Assembly (NCBI GenBank): GCA_010092695.1
Contig: JAADJJ010000001.1
Location: 2,170,001-2,234,000, forward strand
Direction of reading: 5' to 3'
Source: Enterobacteriaceae bacterium 4M9
Lineage (GTDB): Bacteria; Pseudomonadota; Gammaproteobacteria; Enterobacterales; Enterobacteriaceae
Length of the DNA stretch: 64,000 nt
The notes below the pieces were generated by a model. It saw nothing but the letters and a program-made list of their open reading frames with translations. It was not told the origin of the DNA and ran no database searches. The position numbers were made by a program, and so were the translations under genes. This document shows positions 11,164-26,440 of this stretch, one piece after another (positions within the stretch are counted from its first letter, which is position 1; each line of letters starts with the position of its first letter).

Positions 11164-13110
11164 ATGCGGCTGTTTATTGCGGAAAAACCGAGTCTCGGGC
11201 GCGCCATTGCTGATGTGCTGCCAAAGCCGCACCGTCGCGGTGACGGCTTTATTGAGTGTGGCAACGGTCAGGTAGTGACCTGGTGTGTGGGCCACCTGCT
11301 GGAGCAGGCGCAGCCGGATGTCTATGACAGCCGCTACGCGCGCTGGAGCCTCGCTGATTTGCCCATCGTGCCGGAAAAATGGCGGCTACAGCCGCGCCCG
11401 TCGGTGGCAAAGCAGCTTAACGTCATCAAAAAACTGCTGGCTGAAGCAAGCGAAGTGGTGCACGCCGGTGACCCAGACCGTGAAGGTCAGTTGCTGGTGG
11501 ACGAAGTGCTGGACTATCTGGCATTGGCACCGGAAAAACGCCAGCAGGTGCAGCGCTGCCTGATTAACGATCTTAACCCGCAGGCGGTAGAGCGGGCGAT
11601 TTCACGGCTGCGTGCCAACAGCGAATTTGTGCCGCTGTGTGTATCAGCGCTGGCGCGTGCGCGCGCTGACTGGCTATACGGCATCAATATGACCCGCGCC
11701 TGGACGTTGCTGGGGCGCAACGCAGGTTACCAGGGTGTACTTTCTGTAGGCCGGGTGCAGACGCCGGTACTGGGGCTGGTGGTACGCCGGGATGAAGAGA
11801 TTGAAAACTTTATCCCGAAGGATTTCTTTGATGTGAAAGCGCACATTGTGACCCCTGCCGATGAGCGCTTCATTGCGACCTGGCAGCCAAGCGAGTCCTG
11901 TGAGCCGTATCAGGATGAAGAAGGGCGCTTGCTGCACCGCCCACTCGCCGAACATGTAGTCTCGCGCATTACCGGTCAGCCTGCGTTGGTTACAGAGTAC
12001 GCCGATAAGCGCGAGTCAGAGGCGGCACCGCTGCCGTTTTCACTTTCCAGTTTGCAGATTGAAGCGGCGAAACGCTTTGGTCTTAGCGCGCAAACGGTGC
12101 TGGATACCTGCCAGAAACTCTACGAAACCCACAAACTGATTACCTATCCCCGTTCCGACTCCCGCTATCTGCCCGAAGAGCATTTTGCCGGTCGTCATTC
12201 GGTAATGAACGCCATTGGTGTGCACGCGCCAGGGTTACTGCCGCAGCCGGTGGTGGAGCCGGACCGGCGCAACCGCTGCTGGGATGATAAAAAGGTGGAT
12301 GCCCACCACGCCATTATCCCGACTGCGCGTAGTAGCTCCGTGAAGCTCACCGAGAACGAGCGCAATATCTACGAGCTGATTGGCCGCCAGTATCTGATGC
12401 AGTTTTGCCCGGATGCGGTGTATCGCAAATGTACCATCAATCTGGATATAGCCGGCGGGAAGTTTATTGCGAAGGCGCGTTTTCTGGCCGAGGCAGGCTG
12501 GCGCACGTTGCTGGGTGCTAAAGAGCGTGACGAAGACAACGACGGCACGCCGCTGCCGGTGGTGGCAAAGGGCGACGAATTGTTGTGTGAAAAGGGTGAA
12601 GTGGTGGAGCGCCAGACCCAGCCGCCGCGCCATTTTACTGACGCCACGCTGCTGTCTGCCATGACAGGTATCGCGCGCTTTGTGCAGGATAAAGATTTAA
12701 AGAAGGTGCTGCGTGCCACCGACGGGCTTGGTACCGAGGCCACGCGTGCCGGGATCATCGAGCTGTTATTTAAGCGTACCTTTCTGGTGAAAAAAGGGCG
12801 CTACATCCATTCTACCGACGCCGGACGAGCGCTTATCCACGCATTGCCGGAGATGGCGGGCAGACCGGATATGACCGCGCACTGGGAATCGGTGCTCACG
12901 CAAATCAGTGAAAAGCAGTGTCGCTACCAGGACTTTATGCAGCCGCTGGTGCACACGCTGCATGATTTGATTTCCCAGGCTCGCAGCGCCCCGGTACGTC
13001 AGTTTCGCGGGATTGTTGCCCAACAGCCCCCGCAGGCGAAACGCGGTGGTGGGAAAGGAAAAGGGCGCGGCCCTCGCCGTAGCGGCACAGAGCCAGCGCC
13101 CGCAGTATAG
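11164..13110 (+). CDS. topB: DNA topoisomerase III
   Basis: A 648-residue type IA topoisomerase that decatenates replication intermediates. The TOPRIM domain starts [20 protein letters not shown] with [12 protein letters not shown] for metal binding; the catalytic tyrosine is in [13 protein letters not shown]. The last 35 residues are rich in Lys, Arg and Gly, a divergent tail that is a few residues shorter than in E. coli. The start is 11164, four bases beyond selD, so translation is probably coupled. Only three bases separate its stop from the convergent gdhA stop. Confidence 0.97.
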   Translation: MRLFIAEKPSLGRAIADVLPKPHRRGDGFIECGNGQVVTWCVGHLLEQAQPDVYDSRYARWSLADLPIVPEKWRLQPRPSVAKQLNVIKKLLAEASEVVHAGDPDREGQLLVDEVLDYLALAPEKRQQVQRCLINDLNPQAVERAISRLRANSEFVPLCVSALARARADWLYGINMTRAWTLLGRNAGYQGVLSVGRVQTPVLGLVVRRDEEIENFIPKDFFDVKAHIVTPADERFIATWQPSESCEPYQDEEGRLLHRPLAEHVVSRITGQPALVTEYADKRESEAAPLPFSLSSLQIEAAKRFGLSAQTVLDTCQKLYETHKLITYPRSDSRYLPEEHFAGRHSVMNAIGVHAPGLLPQPVVEPDRRNRCWDDKKVDAHHAIIPTARSSSVKLTENERNIYELIGRQYLMQFCPDAVYRKCTINLDIAGGKFIAKARFLAEAGWRTLLGAKERDEDNDGTPLPVVAKGDELLCEKGEVVERQTQPPRHFTDATLLSAMTGIARFVQDKDLKKVLRATDGLGTEATRAGIIELLFKRTFLVKKGRYIHSTDAGRALIHALPEMAGRPDMTAHWESVLTQISEKQCRYQDFMQPLVHTLHDLISQARSAPVRQFRGIVAQQPPQAKRGGGKGKGRGPRRSGTEPAPAV

Positions 13111-13113
13111 CCG

Positions 13114-14466
13114 TCAGATAACGCCCTGTGCCGTCATGGCGTCGGCCACTTTCACAAAGCCCGCGATATTGGCACCGCGCACATAGTTAACCGGCGTTTT
13201 GCCATCGTCGCTGGCACCGTGAGTCACGCAGTCGGCGTGAATACGCTCCATAATGGCGTGCAGACGCGCGTCCACTTCTTCGCAAGTCCAGCTTAAACGT
13301 GCGGCGTTTTGCGCCATCTCCAGCCCGGAGGTGGCAACCCCGCCTGCGTTGGCGGCTTTACCCGGCCCGAACAGCACGTTGGCTTCCAGCAGCAGTTCTG
13401 TTGCTGACAGCGTGGTTGGCATGTTGGCGCCTTCGGCCACCAGACGCACACCGTTGGCAATCAGCTGCTGCGCGTCTTCCAGATCCAGTTCGTTTTGCGT
13501 TGCACACGGCAGCGCGATATCCACCGGCACATTCCACGGCTTCTGACCTTCCAGCCACTGCAAATTGAACTCACGCGCGTAATCGACAAGGCGGCCATTG
13601 TGGCTGGACTTGATTTCCATCAGGCGTGCCAGTTTCTCTGGCGTAAAGCCTGCTTCGTCAACCACGGTGCCACCGGAGTCAGAAGCGGTAATCACGCGTG
13701 CACCTTTGCTCATGGCTTTTTCGATAGCGTACTGAGCCACGTTGCCCGCACCGGAGACCGAGACACGCATGCCTTCCAGCGCCATGTCGTGCTGGCGCAG
13801 CATGGCGTCAACAAAGTAAATCAGGCCGTAGCCAGTGGCTTCCGGGCGAATCAGGCTGCCGCCGAAGCTCAGGCCTTTGCCGGTGAACACGCACTCGTTG
13901 CTGTTGCTGAGTTTGCGCATCATGCCTGCCATATAGCCCACTTCACGTGCGCCAACGCCGATATCGCCTGCCGGCACGTCGGTGTTCGCACCCAGGTGGC
14001 GCCACAGCTCACTCATCAACGCCTGGCAAAAGCGCATGATTTCGCCGTCGCTTTTACCTTTAGGATCGAAGTCGCTGCCGCCTTTGCCACCGCCCATTGG
14101 CAGGGTGGTCAATGCGTTTTTGAACGTTTGTTCAAAGCCCAGGAACTTCAGAATGGACAGATTTACGGTGGGGTGAAAGCGCATGCCGCCTTTGTACGGG
14201 CCGATGGCAGAGTTGTACTGTACGCGCCAGGCGCGGTTGACCTGCACTTCGTTCCTGTCGTTAAGCCAGGTGACACGAAACTGAATCACGCGCTCCGGTT
14301 CAACCAGGCGCTCCAGTAGCGCGTTGTTGAAATAGCGCGGGTTGCGCTCCAGAAAAGGCCACAGTGAAACCATCACTTCCCGCACCGCCTGGGCGAATTC
14401 AGGCTGGTGCGGATCGCGCTGCAAGGCACGGGTAAGGAACTGCTCAAGAGTGGGCTGTTGTGTCAT
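13114..14466 (-). CDS. gdhA: NADP-specific glutamate dehydrogenase
   Basis: A 450-residue enzyme forming glutamate from 2-oxoglutarate and ammonia with NADPH, three residues longer than E. coli GdhA, the difference lying at the ends. Substrate-binding KGGMRFHP, the catalytic lysine region LPMGGGKGGSDFDPKGKS, and the dinucleotide motif VSGAGNVAQYA are visible. Start 14466 is followed by MTQQPTLEQFL. It is monocistronic and convergent with topB; no terminator fits in the 3-base gap, so the two transcripts must overlap. Confidence 0.97.
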   Translation of the reverse strand: MTQQPTLEQFLTRALQRDPHQPEFAQAVREVMVSLWPFLERNPRYFNNALLERLVEPERVIQFRVTWLNDRNEVQVNRAWRVQYNSAIGPYKGGMRFHPTVNLSILKFLGFEQTFKNALTTLPMGGGKGGSDFDPKGKSDGEIMRFCQALMSELWRHLGANTDVPAGDIGVGAREVGYMAGMMRKLSNSNECVFTGKGLSFGGSLIRPEATGYGLIYFVDAMLRQHDMALEGMRVSVSGAGNVAQYAIEKAMSKGARVITASDSGGTVVDEAGFTPEKLARLMEIKSSHNGRLVDYAREFNLQWLEGQKPWNVPVDIALPCATQNELDLEDAQQLIANGVRLVAEGANMPTTLSATELLLEANVLFGPGKAANAGGVATSGLEMAQNAARLSWTCEEVDARLHAIMERIHADCVTHGASDDGKTPVNYVRGANIAGFVKVADAMTAQGVI

Positions 14467-14998
14467 TGAAGACTCCTGTCCATAGCGTCAAAATTAAGAA
14501 GAAGGTTGTGATGTAAATTTGATTATTTTCTGACTATAACACCAGGAGGGGTCGTTTCGGCAAGTCGAAATGTTCACGTTAACCCAGCGCTCAACGTGTT
14601 ATTAAAATATGTTGTTCTGCCTGCTATGCTGATTAATAAAGGTTATGTTTATTTTTGATTAAGAAAGAGCTTATTATTATCCCTGCATTGCATCGGCACG
14701 GCTTAACTGTCTGTTTTTAACTGAAAGTTGTGACCGTTGTGTGATTGTCTGGTTGCTTTATCGATTAGGCAGGTGGTTAAGCGGGAAGACGTGGGCGCAC
14801 GGTAATGCGCTATTGTTTATCAGCATGATGATGGGGCACTATTTTCATGGAGGCAATGCGGCATTCTCATTAGAAATATTGACTCATTTCGCTGTCTGCT
14901 TTTATTAAACATTCTGATAACCTGCAGCGGAACAGTTATTTTTCACGAGATTTTTCCCCGTTAACATAAATAAAATGACAATTCGGATAATTGCAAAT
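14467..14998. other. Intergenic region gdhA / ynjH
   Basis: A 532-base AT-rich gap between divergent gdhA and ynjH. It must contain the gdhA promoter, but I could not place -35/-10 boxes or Nac/NtrC-type sites with confidence. No reading frame on either strand looks like a gene. Confidence 0.5.
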
Positions 14999-15280
14999 AT
15001 GAGTACGATGAAAAAATATTTTCTGGCAGGTGCGCTGGCGTTGTTGAGCACATTGCCGGCGGCGGCGCAGCGCGGGCCGCAGGTGAAAGTGGATGTGCCA
15101 CAGGAGATCTTCACTCAAAGCCGTCAAAAACCGGTGTCCTGCCAGCGTTGCTGCGTTTATGACAATAGCAGCTATAGCGAAGGGGCCATTATTAACGTTG
15201 AAGGCAATTTGCTTCAGTGCCAGCGTGAGGCGGGGACCACCGGCACCAATCCCCTTATCTGGCAACGTATAGCGCCATAA
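14999..15280 (+). CDS. ynjH: Exported DUF1496 family protein YnjH
   Basis: A small secreted protein (93 residues from 14999) with a clear signal peptide, KKYFLAGALALLSTLPAAA, cleaved before QRGPQ. The mature part holds a CQRCC motif and CQREAGTTGTNPLIWQRI, the look of the DUF1496 family to which E. coli YnjH belongs; position next to nudG and gdhA agrees. Three in-frame ATGs (14975, 14999, 15008) compete and none has a strong ribosome binding site; 15008 would also give a good signal peptide. Function unknown. Its 3' end overlaps nudG by 26 bases tail to tail. Confidence 0.8.
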   Translation: MSTMKKYFLAGALALLSTLPAAAQRGPQVKVDVPQEIFTQSRQKPVSCQRCCVYDNSSYSEGAIINVEGNLLQCQREAGTTGTNPLIWQRIAP

Positions 15281-15653
15281 AAGCCTCAAGTAACGGCACA
15301 TCAGCAGGTGCCAGCTCCCAGTCAAACGCCTGTGAGGGTGGGCACCATACCAGCTTGCTGTGGCTTAAAGCACGTATCTCGCCACGGTAGTCTGTCACGT
15401 GCCACGCGTGCAGATGTATCAACCGCCCGCTGACTTCACGCTGATGGCTGGCGACATACTCCCCGACGGTGGCGAGGATGCCTAATTCCTCTTCCAGTTC
15501 GCGCGCCAGCGCCTGGGGTTGGGTTTCGTCGGGCTCAACTTTCCCGCCGGGGAACTCCCACAGTCCGGGCTGGTCGCCGCAAGCCGGGCGCTGCGCCAGT
15601 AAAATCTTGCCATGCTGTTCAATAATGGCGGCTACCACATCAAGCGTTTTCAT
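15255..15653 (-). CDS. nudG: Pyrimidine (deoxy)nucleoside triphosphate pyrophosphohydrolase NudG
   Basis: A 132-residue Nudix hydrolase. The Nudix box is complete: GKVEPDETQPQALAREL followed by EEELGI, with the catalytic REL-EE-G residues. E. coli NudG removes damaged nucleotides such as 5-hydroxy-dCTP and 2-hydroxy-dATP from the pool, which suits its place beside the repair enzyme xthA. Start 15653 (MKTLDVVAAIIE) is the family start. A hairpin separates it from xthA. Confidence 0.95.
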   Translation of the reverse strand: MKTLDVVAAIIEQHGKILLAQRPACGDQPGLWEFPGGKVEPDETQPQALARELEEELGILATVGEYVASHQREVSGRLIHLHAWHVTDYRGEIRALSHSKLVWCPPSQAFDWELAPADVPLLEAFMALYVAR

Positions 15654-15663
15654 CGGTTACTCT

Positions 15664-15688
15664 GAAGAAAGCGCCCCAGGCGGGGCGC
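15664..15688 (-). terminator. Terminator-like hairpin after xthA
   Basis: Minus-strand stem GCGCCCC/GGGGCGC with a tight loop, followed by TTTCTTC. It lies 7 bases beyond the xthA stop and just before the nudG start. The T-run is imperfect, so some transcripts may continue into nudG. Confidence 0.6.
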
Positions 15689-15695
15689 GGTGGGG

Positions 15696-16502
15696 TCAGA
15701 TGTCAAAAGTTGCCCATATTGGCGCATGGTCAGAGGGCTTTTCCATCGCGCGCAATTGATAGTCGATGCCGGTATCAATACAACGCGCCGCCAGCGGTTG
15801 GCTTGCCAGCAGCAGGTCGATGCGCAGACCGCGGTTATCATCAAAGCCCTTAGAGCGGTAATCAAACCACGAGAATTTGTCCTGGGTGTCCGGGTGGGCG
15901 GCGCGGAAAGTGTCAACCAGTCCCCAGCCCATCAGACGGTCCATCCATTCGCGCTCTTCCGGCAGGAACGAGCATTTACCGGTACGCAGCCAGCGTTTGC
16001 GGTTCTCTTCACCAATACCAATGTCGTTATCCGTGGCGCTGATATTCATATCGCCCATGATAAGCACCGGATTTTCCGGCTTCAGTTCCGTGCTGAGGTA
16101 GCTCTGTAAGTCCTGGTAAAATTTCTCTTTGGCCGGGAATTTAAGCGGATGGTCGCGGCTTTCACCCTGCGGAAAATAGCCATTAATCACGGTGATATTG
16201 CCAAGCGATGAAGGGATTTCGGCCATGATGATACGGCGCTGGGCGTCTTCGCCGTCGCCTGGAAAACCACGGCGCACTGATACGGGCGTGGCTTTGGTCA
16301 GTAGAGCCACGCCGTAGTGACCTTTCTGACCGTGATAAAACACGTTGTAACCGAGCTTTACCACGTCCTCAAGCGGGAACATATCGTCGTGAACTTTAGT
16401 TTCCTGAAGCCCAATCACATCAGGCTGATGCTGCTCGACAAGCGCTTGCAGTTGATGGGGACGGGCACGCAGGCCGTTGATATTAAAAGAGACGAATTTC
16501 AT
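15696..16502 (-). CDS. xthA: Exodeoxyribonuclease III
   Basis: A 268-residue AP endonuclease and 3'-5' exonuclease of base excision repair. The exonuclease/endonuclease/phosphatase fold motifs are all visible: FNINGLR, LQETKV (catalytic Glu), [22 protein letters not shown] and the closing SDHAPIWA (catalytic His). Start 16502 ([10 protein letters not shown]) is the family start; the frame stays open for 49 more codons upstream without similarity. It has no obvious Shine-Dalgarno, as the bases before the ATG are GTCGCGACT. Confidence 0.97.
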   Translation of the reverse strand: MKFVSFNINGLRARPHQLQALVEQHQPDVIGLQETKVHDDMFPLEDVVKLGYNVFYHGQKGHYGVALLTKATPVSVRRGFPGDGEDAQRRIIMAEIPSSLGNITVINGYFPQGESRDHPLKFPAKEKFYQDLQSYLSTELKPENPVLIMGDMNISATDNDIGIGEENRKRWLRTGKCSFLPEEREWMDRLMGWGLVDTFRAAHPDTQDKFSWFDYRSKGFDDNRGLRIDLLLASQPLAARCIDTGIDYQLRAMEKPSDHAPIWATFDI

Positions 16503-21997
<5,495 letters not shown>

Positions 21998-22001
<4 letters not shown>

Positions 22002-22960
22002 GAAACTTTTTACAGCAAACGCTGGCGGGTGAAATGCCTGCCAGCAGGAGCGGCGAGTGTGCCGGACTGCGCTGGTGCTGGCTGGATAACGGTGTATTGT
22101 CTGTCGCGCCCCAGGAGCCGGTTTGCGGTGCGCTGGTGCTCAGCGCAGGTATTCATGGTAACGAAACCGCGCCCGTGGAGATGCTGTCTGCGCTCCTTGA
22201 GGCACTGGCCCAGGGCGAGATCCCGCTGCGCTGGCGACTGCTGGTGGTACTGGGTAACCCGACAGCCCTGCGCGGCGACTGCCGCTATGTGGCGAACGAC
22301 ATGAACCGGCTGTTTAGCGGGCGCTGGCGCGGTGTGGCGGACAACGCTGAAACGCAGCGAGCTGCGCACCTGGAACAGACGTTGTTAAGGTTTTTTGATG
22401 CAGGGCAGGAGACACGGCGCTGGCATCTGGATATGCATACGGCGCTGCGTGAGTCGTACTACCCGCGCTTTGGCGTGTTGCCTGCGCGGGAAGGAGAGTG
22501 GGACAGCGATTTTTTGCGCTGGCTGGGTGATGCCGGGTTACAGGCGCTGGTGTTTCACAAGGCAGCTGGCGGCACGTTTACTCACTTCAGCAGCGAGCAG
22601 GCTGGTGCGCTCAGTTGTACGCTGGAGCTGGGTAAGGCACGGGCATTTGGGCATAACGATTTATCACAGTTTGCTATTACCGCTGAGGCGCTGCGCGCGC
22701 TGCTTAGCGACAGGCCTGCCGCGAGCGCACCGCCACCGCGTCGCTATCAGGTGGTACAACAGTTGACGAAGGTAAGTAATGACTTTGTGTTGCATATGTC
22801 AGCACAGGTGCGCAATTTCACTGCTTTCCCACGCGGTGCGCTGCTGGCGCAGGACGCAGAGATACGTTACGAGGTACAGCACCCATGTGAGTATGTGCTG
22901 TTCCCCAATGCATCGGTAGCAACAGGGTTACGGGCGGGGTTGATGTTAATCGAGATGTAA
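21998..22960 (+). CDS. astE: Succinylglutamate desuccinylase AstE
   Basis: A 320-residue zinc hydrolase, last enzyme of the AST pathway, releasing glutamate and succinate. Zinc ligands are seen in [11 protein letters not shown] (His and Glu) and [10 protein letters not shown] (His), as in the aspartoacylase family. The start is GTG 21998, forced by the four-base GTGA overlap with the astB stop. It is the last gene of the operon; no strong hairpin follows at once. Similarity to E. coli AstE is lower than for the other ast genes, mostly in the C-terminal third. Confidence 0.95.
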
Positions 22961-23099
22961 ATTGTCGCCGTCAGTTGTTGGCGCTGACACGGCTATTTCC
23001 CAGTCACTTTGCCCTGCCATAGATCTATTTTGCTTCCTGCGGATGTTTATTCGGATAATTCCAGGTGTGCGACTTTATTTTATTCTGCTGCTGTTATAA

Positions 23100-23117
23100 T
23101 ATTTCTCCATAATTTCT
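23100..23117 (+). promoter_or_regulatory. BaeR-like box 1
   Basis: TATTTCTCCATAATTTCT against the published BaeR box TTTTTCTCCATDATTGGC: the CTCCATAATT core is intact. It is the distal copy, about 215 bases from the spy start. Confidence 0.65.
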
Positions 23118-23169
23118 TGTTAATCAGCCAGATATTAATTTAATTTTCAAACCTTCTTTATCTCTTCTT

Positions 23170-23187
23170 ATTTTCTCCATAATTGCT
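23170..23187 (+). promoter_or_regulatory. BaeR-like box 2
   Basis: ATTTTCTCCATAATTGCT, the better match to the BaeR consensus (core TTTTCTCCATAATTG). It ends 39 bases before the putative -10 at 23227-23232, a fit position for an activator of spy. Confidence 0.72.
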
Positions 23188-23314
23188 GGTTTTTTGTTTT
23201 TTATGCTTTCATTGTTTTACTGCGGCTATAATTACTTGACTCCTGGCCCCGTAAACTCATTTCCGTCAACGCGATGAACTGACTCGCGGATTAACTGAAA
23301 AAGGATAAGATACT

Positions 23315-23797
23315 ATGCGTAAATTAACTGCACTTGTCGTCGCTTCCACTCTGGCTCTGGGCGCCGCGAACCTGGCTCACGCGGCTGACACGACCGCACC
23401 GGTGAAAGAAGATGCCGCCAAAGCCCATCCGCATAAAGGTCCACGTGGCCCGCAGATGATGATGATGTTTAAAAATCTGAACCTGACCGATGCACAGAAG
23501 CAGCAGGTGCGCGATATCATGAAGGCCGAGCGCGAGAAGATGCCGCGTCCGTCTCTGGATGACCGCAAAGCCATGCAGGATGTGATTGCCAGCGACAGCT
23601 TTGACAGCGCAAAAGCGCAGGCGCTGGTTGAGAAAGGTGCCGCAGACCATAAAGCCCGCATGCTTTCCATGATGGAAACCCAGAACAAAATTTACAACAT
23701 CCTGACCCCGGAACAGAAAAAGCAGTACGTGGCGAACATGGAAAAACAACCTAAAGAGCCGCGTGGCCCAGGTATGAAACAGCCTGCTGCTGAATAA
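23315..23797 (+). CDS. spy: Periplasmic chaperone Spy
   Basis: A 160-residue ATP-independent chaperone that protects periplasmic proteins from aggregation, induced by envelope stress through BaeSR and CpxAR. The signal peptide MRKLTALVVASTLALGAANLAHA is nearly identical to that of E. coli Spy, and the LNLTDAQKQQVRDIMK and METQNKIYNILTPEQKKQ (LTxxQ) motifs that build the cradle are present. A run of four methionines (residues 49-52) precedes the first helix. Start 23315 follows AAAGGA. Two BaeR-like boxes lie upstream. Confidence 0.96.
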   Translation: MRKLTALVVASTLALGAANLAHAADTTAPVKEDAAKAHPHKGPRGPQMMMMFKNLNLTDAQKQQVRDIMKAEREKMPRPSLDDRKAMQDVIASDSFDSAKAQALVEKGAADHKARMLSMMETQNKIYNILTPEQKKQYVANMEKQPKEPRGPGMKQPAAE

Positions 23798-23838
23798 TGT
23801 CTGACTCAGGCCAGGCCTGAACCGGTAACGCTATTCAA

Positions 23839-23897
23839 GACCGCCGTTCATGCTCACACTGCGCTATACAGTGAGCATGACCGGCGGTTTTCTTTTG
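23839..23897 (+). terminator. Long hairpin terminator after spy
   Basis: CCGCCG plus TCATGCTCAC on the left pairs with GTGAGCATGA plus CGGCGG on the right, giving a stem of about 18 pairs with one bulge, followed by TTTTCTTTT. It lies between the convergent spy and the yddG-like gene. Confidence 0.85.
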
Positions 23898-23932
23898 TGC
23901 GATTGATGGCGCAGCCTGTGCTGAAAAGGCCT

Positions 23933-24823
23933 TTATCCGTAGCGGCGAATGGCAAGCCAGCACAAAAGTGAGCCTGCGACCACCATCATCACCCCCTGCC
24001 AGAACGACCAGCCCGGCGTTAACCCCAGCCACAGGCTGGCGATGAGTGCGGAGAAAACGGGCGTGAAATAAGAGGCGGTTGCCAGTAGCGTCATGTTGCC
24101 ATGCTGAATACCGTGGTTCCAGGCGGTGTAGGCAAGCGCGGTAGAGCCACCCATAAAGAGAAGCTGCAGCAGCGACGGTAACGTGAAGTGCAGCGGGGCG
24201 GTGTCGGCCAGTGCGAATTTCCCCCACAGCACCAGCGCCGTGGCGCAAAAAAACAGCGGCACGGCATTCTTGCCGCCGCCCCAGCGTTTTGTCAGATTGC
24301 AGTACAGCGCCCAGATTACTGCCGCAAAGAAGGCCAGTCCGTAAGCCAGAGGATTACTCAGAATGTTGCCCCACATCTGCATCAGCGACCAGCTGCCGTC
24401 GCCGCGCAGCACCTGCATCACGCCACCAAGCGCAAGCAGCAGGCCCGGCCACAGCCACCATGCCGCACGCTGCCCGTTAATCACCGTTGCCAGCGCCACA
24501 GTCAGGCACGGCCATAAATAGTTAATCATGCCAAGCTCCAGCGACTGGGCGCGATCGTGCGCCAGCCCGATGCACAGTGCGAGGCAGATTTCATAGCTGA
24601 CAAACAGTGTCCCGCCGATAAGCAGGTAGCGGCGCGGCAGCGAGGCCGGACGTGGCAGGCCCTGCGTCAGGCATAACAGAATGGCGCTGAACGTGTAAAT
24701 GAGCGCCGGGCTACCCAGCGGCCCGAAATACTCCGACAGGCTTCGAAACAGGCCCACGGAGGTACTCCACAAAAGAATGGCGACCAGCCCGAGCAGAGTG
24801 GCACGCGAGGTTGTTGAGTGCAT
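23933..24823 (-). CDS. yddG: Aromatic amino acid exporter, YddG-like (DMT family)
   Basis: A 296-residue inner-membrane protein of the drug/metabolite transporter superfamily with about ten hydrophobic segments. It matches YddG best: LLWSTSVGLFRSLSE, LFVSYEICLALCIGLA, GMINYLWPCLTV, ALYCNLT, GNMTLLATASYFTPVFS and FWQGVMMVVAGSLLCWLA have direct counterparts. YddG exports Phe, Tyr and Trp, and also paraquat. Identity is moderate, so it could be another DMT exporter. Start 24823 is the family start; no strong ribosome binding site precedes it. In E. coli, ves and cho occupy this place and yddG is elsewhere. Confidence 0.82.
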   Translation of the reverse strand: MHSTTSRATLLGLVAILLWSTSVGLFRSLSEYFGPLGSPALIYTFSAILLCLTQGLPRPASLPRRYLLIGGTLFVSYEICLALCIGLAHDRAQSLELGMINYLWPCLTVALATVINGQRAAWWLWPGLLLALGGVMQVLRGDGSWSLMQMWGNILSNPLAYGLAFFAAVIWALYCNLTKRWGGGKNAVPLFFCATALVLWGKFALADTAPLHFTLPSLLQLLFMGGSTALAYTAWNHGIQHGNMTLLATASYFTPVFSALIASLWLGLTPGWSFWQGVMMVVAGSLLCWLAIRRYG

Positions 24824-24840
24824 AAGCGTTTTTCGTAAGA

Positions 24841-24868
24841 TAAAAATGCCCTGCACAAGGCAGGGCAG
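24841..24868 (-). terminator. Terminator after nadE
   Basis: Minus-strand stem TGCCCTGC/GCAGGGCA around a five-base loop, then TTTTTATC. It lies between nadE and the downstream yddG-like gene, so the transporter is either read through or has its own promoter inside nadE. Confidence 0.82.
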
Positions 24869-24885
24869 CGCCCGAAAGAAGGGGC

Positions 24886-25710
24886 TTATTTCCAGAAATC
24901 GTCAAATACCGTGATCGGCGGGCGACGTTTATGCTCGGTTTTCTGATACCAGTTTTCGATAATGGCGCTGGTTTTGGCGTCCAGCGGTTTGCCTTCAAGA
25001 TAGTTGTCGATGTCTTCATAGGTGACGCCAAGCGCCACTTCATCAGGCAGAGAAGGCCGGTCATCCTCAAGGTCAGCCGTGGGGGCTTTGTCGTAAAGGT
25101 GCTGCGGGCAGCCAAGATGCTTGAGCAGTTGCTTGCCCTGGCGCTTGTTCAGGCGAAACAGAGGGTTGATGTCAGTGCCTCCGTCGCCGTATTTGGTGAA
25201 AAACCCAGTCAGTGCCTCAGCGGCATGATCGGTGCCCACCACCACGCCGTGGGTCATACCGGCGATGCTGTACTGGGCTTTCATCCGTTCGCGCGCTTTT
25301 TCGTTACCGCGCACAAAATCGCTCAGTTCCATACCGGCTTCGCGCAGCGCCTGTTCGCTGGCGAGCACTGCGCCTTTGATGTTTACCGTCATCACGCGGT
25401 CCGGTTCAATAAACGTTAGTGCGTCCTGGCAGTCCTGTTCATCGGCCTGGTTGCCGTAAGGCAGGCGTACAGCAATAAACTGGTAATCACTATTGCCGGT
25501 TTGCTCGCGTATCTCGCTGATAGCGCGCTGGCACAGTTTACCGGCGAGGGTGGAGTCCTGGCCGCCGCTAATGCCAAGCACCAGCGTTTTGATAAACGGA
25601 TAGCGCGTGAGATAGCTCTTGAGAAAGTCGACGCTGCGGCGCACTTCTGATTCGGCATCAACATTGGGTTGCACGCCGAGTGCGCGGATAATCTCTTGCT
25701 GTAGGCTCAT
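24886..25710 (-). CDS. nadE: NH3-dependent NAD synthetase
   Basis: A 274-residue homodimeric enzyme making NAD from nicotinate adenine dinucleotide, ATP and ammonia. The PP-loop ATP site is [12 protein letters not shown], with [34 protein letters not shown] and the closing [15 protein letters not shown] conserved. Start 25710 has GGAGGAG-type Shine-Dalgarno at ideal spacing. It is divergent from osmE. Confidence 0.97.
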   Translation of the reverse strand: MSLQQEIIRALGVQPNVDAESEVRRSVDFLKSYLTRYPFIKTLVLGISGGQDSTLAGKLCQRAISEIREQTGNSDYQFIAVRLPYGNQADEQDCQDALTFIEPDRVMTVNIKGAVLASEQALREAGMELSDFVRGNEKARERMKAQYSIAGMTHGVVVGTDHAAEALTGFFTKYGDGGTDINPLFRLNKRQGKQLLKHLGCPQHLYDKAPTADLEDDRPSLPDEVALGVTYEDIDNYLEGKPLDAKTSAIIENWYQKTEHKRRPPITVFDDFWK

Positions 25711-25957
25711 GTACTCCTCCGTAAAATAACGCGCCCGCGGCGGGCGGGCGAAAGTTATTTAAAATTAACCTGCCCGACAAAAAACGACAAGCGAACATGA
25801 CGCCGCATCGCTGCGGCTGATGCTGTTTTATGCCGTAGTTGGGCAAAACCGTGTCAGATGCATTTGCTATGTGTGCGCAAGCTTCGTTAACAAGTTGAAA
25901 AAAATTGATTTATATTCCAGGCTTATTCGACACGCTGAAATAAAAAGAGGATGTAAA

Positions 25958-26311
25958 ATGAACAAACTTGCAGGAGTTGTAGGTGCAGCGGCTGTTCTCG
26001 CAATGCTGGCTGGGTGTACGGCTTATGACCGCACTAAAGATCAGTTTACGCAACCGGTAGTCAAAGATGTTAAAAAGGGCATGACCCGTGAGCAGGTGCG
26101 CCAGATAGCGGGCCAGCCGTCATCTGAAGTTTCAATGGTACACGCACGCGGTACGTGCCAGACCTATATTCTGGGTCAGCGTGGCAGCCAGATTGAAACT
26201 TACTTTGTGGCGCTTGATGATGCCGGTCGTGTGATGAACTCAGGCTATCAGAGCTGTTCAGAGTATGATACCGATCCGCAGGCACCGCAGCAGAAGAAAG
26301 TGTTTCAGTAG
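25958..26311 (+). CDS. osmE: Osmotically inducible lipoprotein OsmE
   Basis: A 117-residue lipoprotein of the SmpA/OmlA (BamE-like) fold. The signal peptide ends in LAGC with the lipidated cysteine at position 20; then [38 protein letters not shown] and [11 protein letters not shown] follow as in E. coli OsmE. The start is ATG 25958 after AAGAGG. E. coli osmE is induced by osmotic stress and in stationary phase; its exact function is unknown. A strong terminator follows. The C terminus is a few residues longer than in E. coli. Confidence 0.95.
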   Translation: MNKLAGVVGAAAVLAMLAGCTAYDRTKDQFTQPVVKDVKKGMTREQVRQIAGQPSSEVSMVHARGTCQTYILGQRGSQIETYFVALDDAGRVMNSGYQSCSEYDTDPQAPQQKKVFQ

Positions 26312-26329
26312 CAGTACGCCTGAGTGATA

Positions 26330-26359
26330 AAAAAACCGGCAAATGAGCCGGTTTTTTTA
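26330..26359 (+). terminator. Terminator after osmE
   Basis: AAAAACCGGC and GCCGGTTTTTTT around the loop AAATGA. A-run and T-run on both sides make it able to act in both directions, so it may also stop the tpsA-like transcript coming from the right. Confidence 0.88.
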
Positions 26360-26440
26360 TGGGTTTTCTGTAAAGACCGTTTTCAGTGCACTGAACTGCT
26401 GCGCCCTAAAAGCCACAGCGCAGCAGCAGTGTTCTGATAA

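Larger units (their letters stand above)
22961..23314. other. Regulatory region upstream of spy
   Basis: A 354-base AT-rich gap. It carries two copies of a BaeR-like box 70 bases apart, and a TATAAT at 23227-23232 that is a likely -10 of the spy promoter, with no good -35, as expected for an activated promoter. Confidence 0.65.

Noticed and set aside
26366..26432. Inverted repeat CTGCTGCGC/GCGCAGCAG between osmE and the tpsA-like gene as a terminator or att site
   Set aside because: There is no T-run on either strand, no direct repeats bordering the block and no integrase, so neither reading is supported.
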